From: Cladobotryum mycophilum
Lineage: Eukaryota > Ascomycota > Sordariomycetes > Hypocreales > Hypocreaceae
Direction: 5' to 3'
NCBI GenBank assembly: GCA_036429605.1
Contig: JAVFKD010000004.1
Coordinates: 3,162,001-3,226,000, forward strand
DNA: 64,000 bases
Shown here piece after piece: positions 21,986 to 34,370 of the stretch. A program made the translations under genes and the position numbers. How positions within the stretch are numbered: position 1 is the stretch's first letter; every line of letters begins with the position of its first letter. Under the pieces are notes generated by a model. It made no database searches, was not told where the DNA came from, and worked only from the letters and a program-made list of their open reading frames with translations.

Positions 21986-23667
21986 GACGTGTGTGTGGAG
22001 AGAGTTGTTGAGGGTTGAGGGTTGAAAGTGACAGGACCAGACTCGCGGGACACGGCACGACAGAGAAGAGGAGGAGGAGAAGAAGAAGAAGTGCCTGGTT
22101 TGTCTCAAAAAAAAAGCACGGATCCATCCTTCGAGGACCTTTCGAAGACGCGTTCTAGAAAACCGATGATCCGCTTATACCTGGCTCATAATAAGATGTA
22201 CTCCTTAAGCGGGTTCTTATTACCATACATAACATGGCAATTTTGTAGAGTGGCTCGACGGGCGCTGTAGGGCTGAGTTTGACCTAATGGCGTCTCAGGG
22301 GATGAGGACGAGAGGGAACTCGGTTGAGATGAATGCAACTGTAAATTTCGGACAGGCGCCTAAAGCAGAGAAGATTGACATGTGCGTCTCACTTCAGGGT
22401 TCTCTCGTTGTCTTAATGTGGCGTTTGCGCATTTCCATAAGATGAGGGAAGCGAGCAGAGTCAGAGAAGACAAGACAAGACAGTCCTTTGATGAAAGAGA
22501 TGGTGGTGGATGATGGTTGAACTTTGACAAGCTGATCCTTGATAGAGCGACCCACGATTCATCCCATCCATCCATTTCATTGGCCCCAACGGTCGGGTTA
22601 CAACAGTGGTATGGCAGGGCTACATGGGCGGGGGTTCCTCCCAGGGACCTTTGGGGGATTCCATTCGCTACCGCCTCAGGGCTCTCCACTAAGCACATCC
22701 CTGAAGCCGTTTGATGTGATAATCTAGCGCGCTCTGGGGCTGTTTCTCTGCCCGTGTGTCTGTGTCTCTGCAACGGGCTTCATGACTAACGAGGAGCCTT
22801 GGCGGCACTAAGACGGCGACCCAGGGCGCACAGGCCCACCATAACCCAGCCACTGAGTCCACTGAAGGGAAAAAGGCATTTCCCCCTATGCGTACCTACC
22901 TACCTGTCCATGGATGCATACCTATGTACCTAGGCACTGTTTTTGGTTAGGTGGGCTTGTAATAACCTGGTTCCGCCGTAGGTACCTATGCCTGTCTATC
23001 CATGTTCCACTGAGCCGCCCACCATCCACCCACCAACCGTCCACCATTTGAAGGCGGCATATGGTTGGAAGGAACCAAGCTGATGAAAGCTTCCAAAGCG
23101 GGAACCTCCCCCAACTACGGAGTACGGAGTACGGACTACGCGCTCAACTACCTTATCATAAAACCCTCCCCTTCCATTCGCCAGCTATGCTGGATTGCTT
23201 CTTCAATCTCTCTCAACGTCTGGGCGAATGTGAATGAAAGAATCGCATCCCCTTCACCTTTCCTTGCCGGCGTTGCACTGGAGCAGCCGCTTGCTTTTGG
23301 ACTGGCAATTGGTCTCACACACCAAAAAAACCACCATAGGCGGCCTGCCAGAGAGACCTTAGCTCTGCTGCCTCCAGTCCTATGATATCCAACCTTGCCC
23401 GCCCAGCTTTGTCGTCCGTCAGGCCAGACACAAGGTCAACAACGGTTTGACGCAGATCCCAGATAGCAAGCCGTCGCTGCACCCAACGCTCTTCGATTAA
23501 CTTTCTTCTTCTTCCGACGCCGCACTGTCCCTCCACCAAGCGACCATCGCCAACGCCTTCCTTTGGCCCTCAAAGGGCTTTCGATCCTCCCCCGAACTCG
23601 ACATCGTCGCTTGTCGTCACATACCTCTCTTTGAAGCCGGCCGCGGCCCGCGCTTTTACTTTCGACA
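21986..23667. other. Intergenic region with GTACCTA and TACGGAGTA motif clusters
   Basis: About 1.7 kb without a supportable gene. Around 22898-22995 lie several GTACCTA / CCTACC motifs. At 23116-23140 three overlapping TACGG(A)GTAC-type units occur. The last 300 bp are pyrimidine-rich and probably form the promoter and leader of the MAPKKK gene. Confidence 0.5.
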
Positions 23668-26600
23668 ATGTATGGCCAAAGATATGTCTCGGGCAATGAT
23701 CCCTCGAGGCCATTCCAAATGCCTCCACCACCGCCCATGTCCCCTCCCATGACTGGTCCTGGGATAAACAATATGATGGGTCTAGCGCCTCATTCTCATC
23801 CTCCTCCCCCTCCTCCCCCCTCCTAGACTTCCCGCTGTGCCTAATACACCGGGCGTTACGATCCCACCACCACCTGGGCATCCACTGGGAGGCATGATTC
23901 CACCGTCGCAATCATGGCATGGAAACTATGGGCGCATGTACGACGGCCGCCCGAGCTTCGGTTCACCACATCCCCAACCATCGACAAACCAGCATCTACC
24001 GTATAACCCAAAAAATTCGCAATGCAAGCTGAACAAGTGATGGCGATGCATCCTCCGCGGCGACCGAGCGAGGCCATGGGCGCGACGTATATACCGACAG
24101 CCGGCACGTATGGCGAAAGCGTGGGAATCCCTGGCTTTGGTCGAGAGGAGTCTTCCGCGACTCCCAGCTCGCAGAGCTCTTGGCAGACGATGACGCCTCA
24201 GAGTGGCATAGAGACCAATACCACAACGCCAATGGAACCTCACGCCAGGGGATCATCGACTGCATCAAATGCGACCTCGGCCGGTGGAATTAGCACAATT
24301 TCACCAGAGCTGGCAGCTCAGTGGCCGATGGAAAAGGTTTTATACTGGTTAGCCCAGCATGAGTTCTCCAATGACTGGCAAGAAACCTTCAGAGGACTAA
24401 ATTTATACGGGACGCAGTTCCTGGAATTGGGTAGTGCTCATGGCGGCCGCGGTAACTTTGGTATGATGCACCAATTGGTGTACCCTCGTTTAGCCGAGAT
24501 ATGCAAAGAGAGTGGCAGTGGATGGGACCAGCCGAGAGAGCGAGAGGAAGGCAAACGTATGAGGAGGCTCATTCGAAGCATCGGCAAGCCGATAGAACCG
24601 TCCAAAGTGATGCCTGCTCATGGACGCAAGGAGTCCTTCACTGCTGGTCAACCTCCCAACCTTCCAAGTGCTGGAACCGACCCGGCAGATTCGCCAAACG
24701 TAAGTTGCTTCTTGGTCCAATTGGCACCGGGCTTGCACTAATTGTTTACAGACGCTGCAACATACTGGCTCTGGGCTTGCGTCTAGAAGATTCTCTCAGA
24801 CACGAGCGACGACCATGCCAACTCTCTCTAACGGAACCCTGAGCTCCGAATCAAATCACAGAAGCATGCTCAGGAACATCGACAACGACCCTGGGCGACG
24901 TCATAGTCCAGCTGCGAATGATCGAGTCCCTCGTTCTGAAAGCCCCATCGGCAGTCCTGCTCTCAATCAAGCCATGTTTCATTCTTCCACCACACCAGTG
25001 CTCGCATCGTCGTCTCCTGTCGCAACAAAGTTTAGCCATCGGTCTAAAAACAGTACTGACTCTGCATATGCGTCCGGTCTCCCTCCAGATGCAGCCGCCA
25101 TGATGAGTCGGGGAATGACAATGGGGGAATCAATGGTGCCCTCGAGAAGTCAGGACGGACGCTCTAGACAATCCCCTCTTGATTACAACGGGGGGTCGAC
25201 CCCAATTGCTGAGATGCCTGCGTCGGCAAAGGACTCGAAAAGTTTCCTCAGTTTTCTCTCTAGGAAAAAGCGACAGAATGTTGACCAAGAAGACTTGGAT
25301 TCACCAACTTCTCCCGCATCATACATGAAACCACAACTAGGCATCCAGGGATCAAATGCGAGCGACACTCACCTTGACCGAGCCGACTTCTCCCACCGGT
25401 CTAAACGCGTGACTCCAGTAAGGACATATGTCTTGGCTACGGCAGATTTCTGGAACTATCGGATGTGTGATATCACAGATGCAGAAACCGCGACGGAAAT
25501 TCGCCGGACCATATGCTTGAATCTTGGCATATCTGATGTTGAAAACTCACTAATCTACTCTACCGAACTTGGCCAGTTCGAACATGCCGAGCCTCTAGAT
25601 GACCAAAAACTCCTAACTAACAAGCGGGTCAAGGCTGACGCTGCAGGAACCCTCAAGTTCTTCATCACATCCAGAGACATCTTGACTCCAGGCCTAAGCA
25701 GCGGAGTCCCCGCCTCGCTATCGCCAGGGTACTTCCCGCCCGGCATGGATGAGGAGCAATATGCACGCCTCAATGGCCGTCAAAGATCCAGCTCGTCTCC
25801 CCCACCTCCAGATCGAATACATTAATAGGAGAGAAGTTGGATGAAAGAGCGTTGGCTCAAGAGGCGACTGATTACAGAGCGGAGATTGAGAAGAAGCAGC
25901 GTGAATACCTCGCGAAAAGAAAGCAAGCTAATAAGAAAGAAAGCCCGACAGCACCCGAAGTGGCCGTAAGCTATGGGATTGTTGGTAGGAACGTCGATTT
26001 TGACCAACCTCGAAACTCGCCGTATGAGGACAAGAAGCCTGATCAGCTTCTCCCTCAGCGACGGCCGCCAGCACCACCTAGCGATCCTTCTGCGACTCTG
26101 ATAAAAGCCAACTCTCTGAGCAGGAAGAGCATGCGCCATTCTAATGGCATTACAGAAGGCTACCCCCATCGCGATTCCCCGCATCGTCTACGATCTCGGA
26201 AACCGAAGCGTCCGATTTTAGCAAGAAGGGAGCCAAATTCGGGCCATCTGCTGGCATGGGTGGTTTTGTTGGTGCGGCCTTGGTGGGCATGGGAAGAAAC
26301 TTGGGAGCTATTGGACAGTCAACAGCCAGCGGGCCCCGAGCAGTATCACCAAGCAGAGCTGTATCCCAACCGGTTACATCAGCCAATTCTCTACAGCAGA
26401 TAGGTAAGAAAGCCATGTCTACCGTCAACTTTGGCGAAACCCGCTCGGGTAGATCTAGTCCCAGGGCGGGAGGCTCACCCAGGACTCTGACATGGAGTCC
26501 GGGAAATATGCCTTTCGTCGTGCCGGACTACTCCCCTGTGGGGTCACCTCTGTTGGCGGCGAAGAAGCTAGACAGTGGATCAGTCACTAAATTGAACATA

Positions 26601-28652
26601 GAGCATCGGGCAGCCCTGTCCCCGATTGAGCTCAGTCCCAGTTCGACCCGGCCTATGTCATTGTCGATGTTTGCGAACCCCCCGGCGTCACCACCACCCA
26701 AGCCGAAGTCGCCAGGGCCGAACTTGGACTTTCAAGAGACAGAAGTCCACTTTACGCAAGCGTCACCGAGCCAACAGCGGCCACAATCGCAACAAGTGCA
26801 GGCTGATGATAGCGACGATGATTCCGACGACGGCTTGTTTGCTATTCCACTAGCCGGCAGGTTGAAAGGAAAAGAAAAGGCGGACGACGTTCGTGGGCAC
26901 ATGCAAAAACCGAGTCTAACCCTCAATATTTCTCGGTCTAAGAAGGCGTTGTCGGTGTCCTTTACCTCGCCTCAGTCTCAGGGCAGCGACGAAGCACCTA
27001 ACGGCAGAGCTGGAAACGGCTCTCGTAGAGGTCCTGGAACCCCCGGATCAGATAGTTGGGAGTCTGATGACAAGGAGGGTAAGCTTAGTAGGCGTAAGTC
27101 GTTTATCGAAAAGGACGTCTGGGCGAATCGACCACCGACCGACGACTTGCTCAATAACCTCGACGACTTCTTCCCCAACTATAATTTGGATGAGCCTGTT
27201 CTTGAAGAGAGTGTCCCGACAGAAGTTGCAACCTCCCCGATCGCCGAGGCGGATGAATCGCCCAGTCAAGTAGCTGTGCCTGCCTCTGCAGGTCCGACTC
27301 CTCCGATATATCAGGACAACGCCTCAATCCACCCTCTTGCAGCTATTCCACCGTCAAGACAGCCATCTATTTATGACTCTGGAGACACCCTAGGTTCTGA
27401 TGAGTCTACGTTGAAGGCACTGGATCGCACGCCAATGCATACCCCTGCCCATAGGAGCTTACGTAGATCTGGAGGACTTGGACGCATGAAATCCATTCGT
27501 GAAGTTGCCCGTGGTGCGCACGAAGCTAACAAGCGTTACAATACTGCCTCCCAAAATTTGGGTAGCGTGTCAAGCAACATCATGCGACGAAAGAGCACCA
27601 AGATGTTCAATGCCCATATCGTTCAGATCCGGCCGGATCAACGTGGCAGCATGACGTTGCCCCAGATTCCACAAGACACTTTACCTAAGCGCCAGACAAC
27701 ATTCAGGTGGTTCAAGGGCCAGCTTATAGGAAAGGGCACTTATGGCCGCGTATATCTCGGTATGAATGCTACCACGGGTGAATTCCTAGCTGTCAAAGAA
27801 GTTGAAGTGAACCCCAAGGCAGCTGGAGGCGACAAGGCAAAGATGAAGGAGCTGGTTGCAGCGCTTGACCATGAAATTGATACAATGCAGCACCTGGATC
27901 ATGTCAACATTGTGCAATACCTGGGATGCGAGCGGAAAGAAACCAGCATAAGTATATTCCTGGAATATATTCCTGGTGGCAGTATTGGCTCGTGTCTACG
28001 CAAACATGGCAAATTCGAGGAATCCGTTGTCTCATCCCTCACCCGGCAGACTCTTTCTGGACTTGCGTACCTGCATCGGGAGGGTATTCTGCACAGAGAT
28101 TTGAAGGCCGACAATATTCTCCTAGACCTGGACGGAACATGCAAGATTAGCGACTTTGGTATTTCTAAAAAGACAGACAATATCTACGGAAACGATAAGA
28201 CAAATAATATGCAAGGGTCTGTGTTCTGGATGGCGCCAGAGGTGATCCGGTCACAAGGGGAAGGTTACAGTGCCAAGGTTGATATTTGGAGTTTGGGCTG
28301 TGTGGTTTTGGAGATGTTTGCAGGTCGCCGACCGTGGAGCAAGGAAGAAGCTGTCGGAGCCATCTACAAGATTGCAAACGGGGAGACGCCGCCGATTCCT
28401 GAAGACATTCAGGAGACCATCGGGCCACTGGCAGTGGCGTTTATGATGGATTGTTTCCAAGTGTGAGTAACGAGCCCGCTGATCAATTCTCTCTCGAATG
28501 TTTGGAACTAACGGAAATGCAGAAACCCATTTGACAGGCCGACAGCAGACATTTTGCTGTCACAACATCCCTTCTGCGATTTGGATCCGAACTACAACTT
28601 TTATGACACCGTCTTGTACACCAAGATTAGAGATACGTATAAGCGAGAATAA
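23668..28652 (+). CDS. bck1: Bck1-type MAPKKK of the cell-wall-integrity pathway (several homopolymer frame breaks)
   Basis: Activates the MAPKKs of the Pkc1-Mkk-Slt2 cascade that protects wall integrity. Introns at 24700-24751 and 28463-28522. Domains in order: Pro-rich N-terminus; a SAM-like segment (MEKVLYWLAQHEFSNDW, about residue 215); a Ras-association-like segment (TYVLATADFWNYRMCDI); long Ser/Pro-rich linker; C-terminal kinase with GKGTYGRVYLG, VAL-region Lys in AVKEVEV, catalytic HRDLKADN, DFGISKK and APEVIRSQGEGYS; end HPFCDLDPNYNF. Frame breaks coincide with C5 23806-23810 plus C6 23815-23820, A6 24010-24015, C5 25799-25803 and C5 26163-26167. One added base per run restores about 1,625 residues. 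Since the kinase is intact and the family is widely conserved, I treat the breaks as assembly errors. Confidence 0.9.
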
Positions 28653-29495
28653 TATGACGACGACCTTGAGTAATGAGAGCGGGCGGGGGGTCTCATGGAT
28701 TAGTGTTTGTTTCACGACAAGAAAAAGAAGGCTACTTGGCGGGGAGCATATTTCAGGCAGCGACTGCAGATTTTTATTTGTCTATGGGAGTTTGGATAGT
28801 CTAGGGCTACGGTAGCGTCTTGTATGGTTAGCATAGCGTGACATGAATGGGCCTGGGGATGTTGTATAAGGCGTTGAAGACAGGATTGTGGGTTTGGCGT
28901 TTTAGATGCAGACACTCACAGCATGTTCATGCAGTCCATTCGCATAATTCAAGATTCCTTTTGTCACTACCTTGAGTTTCGAAGCATTTGTAGTTTTAAG
29001 CGCAGCAAAGGTTGGTGTTTTTGTAAGAGATGCTGGATATAGTGTATGAATGAGTAGTTCAATGTGAATAGAATCCATAGTTACATAGTTAAGAAACCAA
29101 TGGTTCTCGATGATGGAATTAATTACTGCCCGTCTGTTGATTATCATGCCTACACTGCTATAGAGAACCGAGTTCAGTTTGATATGTTCCCAGGCAACCT
29201 CTTACTGCTCGAAAGAAACCCGCTTCTCCGATTTATGGAAGAGGCTCAACGCCCTACTCACACAAAGTCTACGCCAGTCTTTCAGGTATAGGCAGGCCGT
29301 TGGTGAGATGGTTAATTAGAGGGCTGGATTTGTCTTTTTAGGAGGCTGATCAAGGGATACGGCATACCGAATGTGGGTAGATGAAGCTATCGAAGAAAAT
29401 GATAATGAATTTGAGACAGATAGTATACAAAAGTTGTAAGAAAAACACACAGGAATGAAAACAGTGGAAGTGAGAGGCACTAAGAAGAACAATCC
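28653..29495. other. Convergent spacer
   Basis: Between the ends of the MAPKKK and the sugar transporter. Small open frames are domain-free. I see only likely 3' untranslated sequence. Confidence 0.5.
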
Positions 29496-32069
29496 CTAAT
29501 AGTCATCACTCACCGGTCCTTGGATGTTGGTCGCTCTCATGGTAAAATCCTCAGAATCCTGTGCCTTGTTTGAAACATAATATCCATGCTGAGCAGGTTC
29601 ATTCTGTCCAAGCTCGACGGCCACGTCCGTAGCCCCTGTCGATACTCTGTTCAGCCCCTCCAGGCCGGTCGGCCAGTACGGTAGGTCCTCGCCTTCTGCC
29701 GGGCCCCAGACCGTGTCCTCGTACAGTTCCGGCCGGGGCTTCAGGCTGCCGAAGAGGTAGCTGCGGAACAGCCAGGGGAGGTAGGTGAAGGTCTGGAAGC
29801 GCATGAACTCGCGCTTGGAGACGGCGAAGATGTGGTCTAGGTCTTCCAGGCTGCGGCGCTTGGTCTCCTCGACGAGGAGAAATACTAGAACTAGGGCGAC
29901 GACGTTGAGACCGCTGAAGACCCCGAGGGTGCCTGCCTCTTTAAGTTTGGAGATGATGCTATTTTTTTCAAAGGGTTATTAGACTTTGAAGCAGGGGTTT
30001 GAAGGAAGAGGGGGTATCTGGATACCTTGGAAATGATATGGAAAGAAGGCCTGCAAATCCCAGGTTAATGGAAATCGCCAAAGCAGCGCCCTGCTGTTGT
30101 CAGTAATAACCCTATGTGAACGCAGTTCTGATCTGATATATAACTTACTGCTTCACGATGCGATAGGGGAAAACTCTCGGACGCAAGCGTGAATGGAATC
30201 GGCCCCACGCCCGGCGAATAGACCGCCGCAAACAAAAGCAGAAAGAAGGCCGCCACCCCAATTCTGGTGTCATGATGGCTGATCTTGAACGACAGCGCGG
30301 CCGCGAGCATAAACAGGGACATGAAGGGCAGGGTGATGAGCAGCCACTTCCTCCGGCCGAGCGTGTCGATGCTCCGGATGGCAGGCAGCGCGAACAGGAA
30401 GTTGATGGCCCCGAAGCCGAGGCTGTATCCCATGGCGGCGACCTTGGGAATCGCACCAGCGCGGCCGAAGAAGGTTCCGGAGTAAAAGGCTAGGACGTTG
30501 ATGCCGCAGAGCTGCTGGACGAGGCTGACTGTCGCTGTGCTTATCACGGCGTTGTAGAGCCGCTTTTGCTGGAACAGTTGGACGAATTGCCTGAAAAAGT
30601 CCCTGATGGCCCAGCGGAAGCCTGGGGATCGCATGGCTTGCGGGTCCAGGTTACTCAAGCCTAGGTACTCTTGCTCAAGCGACTTGTATACGACGTATAA
30701 GTCTCGTAGTGCTTGCAACTAATGCAAACAGGCCATTAGCAAATGTCGTTTTTCTTTTTTTTGGTATACCAGTGAGTGTTGTTGTAGTAGTAGTAGTAGT
30801 AGTAGTACATACCTCTGTATTTCTAAGCTTCCTCATGATGGTATAAGCCTTCTCAACACTGTAGTTCGGCCCTTTCATGAGATGATAGCGAGGAGATTCG
30901 GGGCAAAGAAGCGCAGTCATGACGAGCAGTGCCAGGCTTGGAACCAAGGGCGCTCCTTGGATAAGACGAAGTGTGAGTGATTTCGTCTTAGCCTTGGTGA
31001 AGATGAGGTTGAACGCAAACCCCATCATGATGCCAAAGGCGACCCAGAGCTGCCAGGCTAGGATAGCCGAGCCGCGCCAAAAGCCAACCGCTGTCTCGCT
31101 GGCAAGGATAGGGGTGCTGACGGCCTTGATTCCCATGCCTAGTGTTGAGAGTCAGAGTGGATTGGTTTGTATGTTGGGATGAGACTTATATAGGAGGGGG
31201 ACATACCAAGACCATTAACGACCCTAATGCCAACTAAATGGTACCACTTTGTCGCAAAGATGGCGCCTACCGAGCTGGAAAAGATGAGAAAAGCAGCGAT
31301 ACACATGCCTCCCCGTCGGCCGAACCAGTAGTTGATGGGGAGGGCGAGCGGACAGCCGATGAGGGCGGCGGCGAACCAGGGGGACGCATTCGCGGCACCC
31401 AGGCGCCAGTCGTCTGGACTGGGATCGTGTGTCGTTCCGTTATTAGTGTCTGCGTGGAGACCCCATTGTTCTTTATAGACGGCCGCGCCGTTGAAGGAGG
31501 ATTGGACGAAACCTGTGAACATGCAAAGACAAGTTAGTCGACTATGTTCTATTGGAGAGAGAGGCGTAGAGAGTGTGTGTGCTTCTATACTGACCTTGTA
31601 GAAACGCAGCGAGGGAAACAGTGGCAATGACAATTCTCATGCCTCGCTCACTGAATGGGACGTCTCTTTCTCTCCGAATAGCCACCTTTTCTTCCTTGGT
31701 TAGGTGAACCGGTAGGTTCACCCCAGGGCCGTACCCGGGGCGTCTGGCGGCCTCATCGTACAGACGAATATCCTTGGCCACTCTGGCAGCTCGCAGCATG
31801 TCATCGTATCTCACCGAGGGCAGGTGCTTGTAAACAAAGGCTTGGACATCGTCCTGCAGCTCCTTGTCCGTGAAGTGGGCTGTTAAAAGGTCTCTCGTTA
31901 ATATACCTAAACCTAAACCTATATGCAGAAACTGGCCCCTTTTACTTCACATACCAAGAGGATTCTCGATGATGGCACGGTCGTTGGCACGCCTGTTCCT
32001 GACCTGAGCGGATAGGCGCTCCTGGTACGGGTTTGAGGAGTAATACGTGCTGCGGATAGGTGAAGCCAT
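29496..32069 (-). CDS. MFS sugar-porter family transporter (inositol/sugar type)
   Basis: A proton-coupled or facilitative plasma-membrane carrier for a sugar or polyol. Seven exons joined by GT-AG introns (breaks at 31880-31954, 31513-31594, 31139-31206, 30719-30812, 30091-30148, 29959-30025) give 709 residues in one frame, with no homopolymer problem. A long cytoplasmic N-terminus (about 130 residues) resembles fungal carriers annotated as myo-inositol transporter-like. Sugar-porter signatures: GRRGGM after TM2, PESPRYHLMKG before the central loop, IDTLGRRKW after TM8 and GVGPIPFTLASESFP near TM10. Twelve membrane segments can be placed. The C-terminal tail is about 110 residues and hydrophilic. 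The substrate cannot be assigned from sequence. Confidence 0.87.
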
Positions 32070-33183
32070 CTTTGGAAGATACTACGTATGAATATTTCCT
32101 GTTTCCATCTATTTTCTTTTTGAGAAGAATGCAAGAGAAGAAAGGGGAAGTCGAGAGCGAAGAAGAGGGTTTACTGCGGATATGCTCCCTACTTTACCAC
32201 CCCAGATGATTCTTAGTCACACGAAGAGTATGGTTTATATATAGAAAAAGAGAACATTGTCAGTGACTGGCTTGTCTCCCGCATATGCCTAACCAAGGCT
32301 ACATATCACCATCCCGTTTTATGTGGTCAATGGCTGAGGAATAAGGCATACTGATAGGCTTACCCTCCCGAAGGAACATACCGCATACGTAAGACACAGA
32401 CGGGCGTCGGTTGCGAACAATGACACCGACGAGACAAGGCAAACAATGAGGACGATCCTTTGCCCTGCGGGGAGTTGTTTCTTCCATTGGGGGGGCAAAG
32501 GGGGAGACCTTTTGAGCGCCACACTTCTTGCGGGAAACGAAAAGAAATCGAGGGCTGTGGCGATTCGCACTTCCATACTGGATAGGGGATGAGTTGTCCA
32601 ACAACGAATCGGAAGGGCATTGGGGGTGGCCCTGGCACCCTGGAGAAGCTGAGCCCACCGAGCGATGATCATTTGGGGTAACACGGGTCTGACTGGGCGT
32701 TTTTTTCTCCTCCTTTCGTCCCGAGTTAAGCAAGGCTGTACTACCCTCTCTCCTGCAACACAGACATCGGCAAAAGGAAAAACTAATGGTAGGGTCGTAT
32801 TTCTTTTCCTTTGTGGTGAGTAATCGTATCTATAATTATCAGAGATTTGGTTCTAGAAGCAGGAGGGCGGCTCAGCTGACCACAGGTATGCAGCAATCTG
32901 AGGAGTCCACGTCTCCAACTTCCCCAGATTTCTGGGGGATCCGGGGGGCATAGCTTGGCAGCTTGGGCATGGCTGCAGGGATTCTGACCCCATCTTCCAA
33001 TCGGGATGGTGCAAATGGGAATGCTGCCTATTTTCTTAAATTCAAGGCGATCTTGATGCATTTCTGGTCACAGGTAAATGACAAATGTCCGGACTCACCT
33101 CACGGCACTTCTGTAGAATGAAGGAGTGTAGACATTTATCCACTACTAAACACGGTGTCTATCCAACTCGTAATGCGTGGCGT
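32070..33183. other. Intergenic region upstream of the sugar transporter
   Basis: About 1.1 kb. Probably the promoter of the minus-strand transporter and the 3' region of the first cold-shock gene. G-rich stretches near 32488-32510 and 32938-32950 produce spurious open frames. Nothing else is supported. Confidence 0.5.
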
Positions 33184-33414
33184 TCAATCCGCCTCCTTTG
33201 CCTCGATGAAGCGAATAGAGACTGCAGTAGCTACCCCCTTGTCGCTCCCAAGGTCGTACTCGACCCTCATGCCTTCTTCAATCTTCTTTTTCTTATCCGG
33301 GCCGACAAACTCGGTGTAGCTTGCCAATAAAAAGGGGTCTTCACGCTCATCATCTTGAGCGATGAATCCGTATCCCCTATCATTGCTGAAGGCAGTGATA
33401 GTTCCTCGAGGCAT
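33184..33414 (-). CDS. Small cold-shock-domain protein (copy 1)
   Basis: A 76-residue protein that is almost only a cold-shock (CSD) beta barrel, expected to bind single-stranded RNA or DNA. RNP1-like DRGYGFIAQ lies near residue 12. The usual RNP2 (VFxH) is replaced by DPFLLASY, so nucleic-acid contacts may be weaker. The middle FVGPDKKKKIEEGMRVEYDLG fits the fourth strand of the fold. No intron is needed. The start follows a short leader MPRGTITAF equal to the first strand. A second CSD gene lies 0.7 kb away on the same strand. Small CSD proteins are known in insect-pathogenic hypocrealean fungi as cold-response RNA-binding proteins; a cold role here is inference. Confidence 0.75.
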   Translation of the reverse strand: MPRGTITAFSNDRGYGFIAQDDEREDPFLLASYTEFVGPDKKKKIEEGMRVEYDLGSDKGVATAVSIRFIEAKEAD

Positions 33415-34142
33415 GTTGATTGACCTTGCTGTAGATGCTCATTAGGGCTCGTTTATCATAAAGAAAGGATGGCGAATGAATGAATGAATGAATGAATGGG
33501 TGGTGCGTACTTGAGAGGTATGGAAAGGGAATCAATAGGAAACAGGTGGATGGATACCCACTGTTTGAATACCTACAGGTCTTACTACCCGGCAGCAGAG
33601 AAGTGCACAATGAGGAGAGCTCATCAACATGGCCTTGCGACTGACCGAGGGCGCGGAGGATGGATGGATGGATGGATCAGACACTGCATTAGTTTATTTC
33701 GACTTCTAGGTCCCACTGATGATGGGATGGATCTGGAGGGAGGGTATTTGGGTATGTACTGTCGGGAAGTGGGACATGCTGCTGCTACTGCTGCTGCTGC
33801 TCAGTGGCGCTTACTCTTAGCTTAGTTATCCATTACTCTGTGAAAATTTGTTCAAGTGAAAAATTGTATAAAACGCTTGAGTCGATGTAATAATGCCATA
33901 CAATCCAATCCCCCCAAAAAAACATTATATATACAATCAAATCAATTTAAAAGACATAGTCTCAAAACGTGTGGCATGCTGAGCTATTTGCCAATTTGCA
34001 TCTTGTAGGCAATATGAGCTACTTCTAGGTAGCTATGAGCTGATTGTACATGTCCATGTGTCCATGGATATTCATTCATCCATCTTACTGGCCACTGACC
34101 ACTGACCCAAGGCTCCCCAAGGCATCATCATCCACAGACGCA
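33415..34142. other. Spacer between the two cold-shock genes
   Basis: Contains an ATGA/GAAT tetranucleotide repeat at about 33475-33498, repeated ATGGATGG near 33660-33675 and a CTG-type trinucleotide run near 33778-33801. No further gene is visible. It serves as upstream region of copy 1. Confidence 0.55.
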
Positions 34143-34370
34143 TTACTCGTCCTTCTTGAGGAAAGAGATATTTGTGGCGGACGCACCCCTATCCCCTGTC
34201 GCCGGCGTGGTCTCAAACTCCACCTTCATCTCAGGCTTAACATCCGCAGGCTTGGTTCCGTAGGGGAACCTTGTGATGTGTGCGAATACATCAGGGCCGC
34301 CGCCGTTGGCAGTAATGAAACCAAAGGCCTTGGCCGAGTTAAACCACTTGACGATTCCCTGTTGACGCAT
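34143..34370 (-). CDS. Small cold-shock-domain protein (copy 2)
   Basis: A 75-residue CSD protein close to bacterial Csp in plan. It starts MRQQGIVKWFNSAKAFGFI with an intact RNP1 (KAFGFI) and a recognisable RNP2 (VFAHI). It ends with a conserved strand before FLKKDE. Expected to bind single-stranded RNA and melt structure; location not evident, as there is no signal or membrane segment. It has a better CSD signature than copy 1, from which it differs by the lack of the KKKK insertion. The two genes are tandem on the minus strand. They are too diverged to be a recent duplication. Native fungal family or old bacterial acquisition cannot be decided here. Confidence 0.82.
   Translation of the reverse strand: MRQQGIVKWFNSAKAFGFITANGGGPDVFAHITRFPYGTKPADVKPEMKVEFETTPATGDRGASATNISFLKKDE

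Noticed and set aside
13874..22000. A secondary-metabolite gene cluster around the transporter and regulator
   Set aside because: No polyketide synthase, peptide synthetase, terpene cyclase or tailoring set is nearby; the neighbours are a GH5 hydrolase and a signalling kinase.
32299..33061. Several overlapping minus-strand open frames upstream of the sugar transporter
   Set aside because: Three frames are open at once because of composition; none shows a domain.
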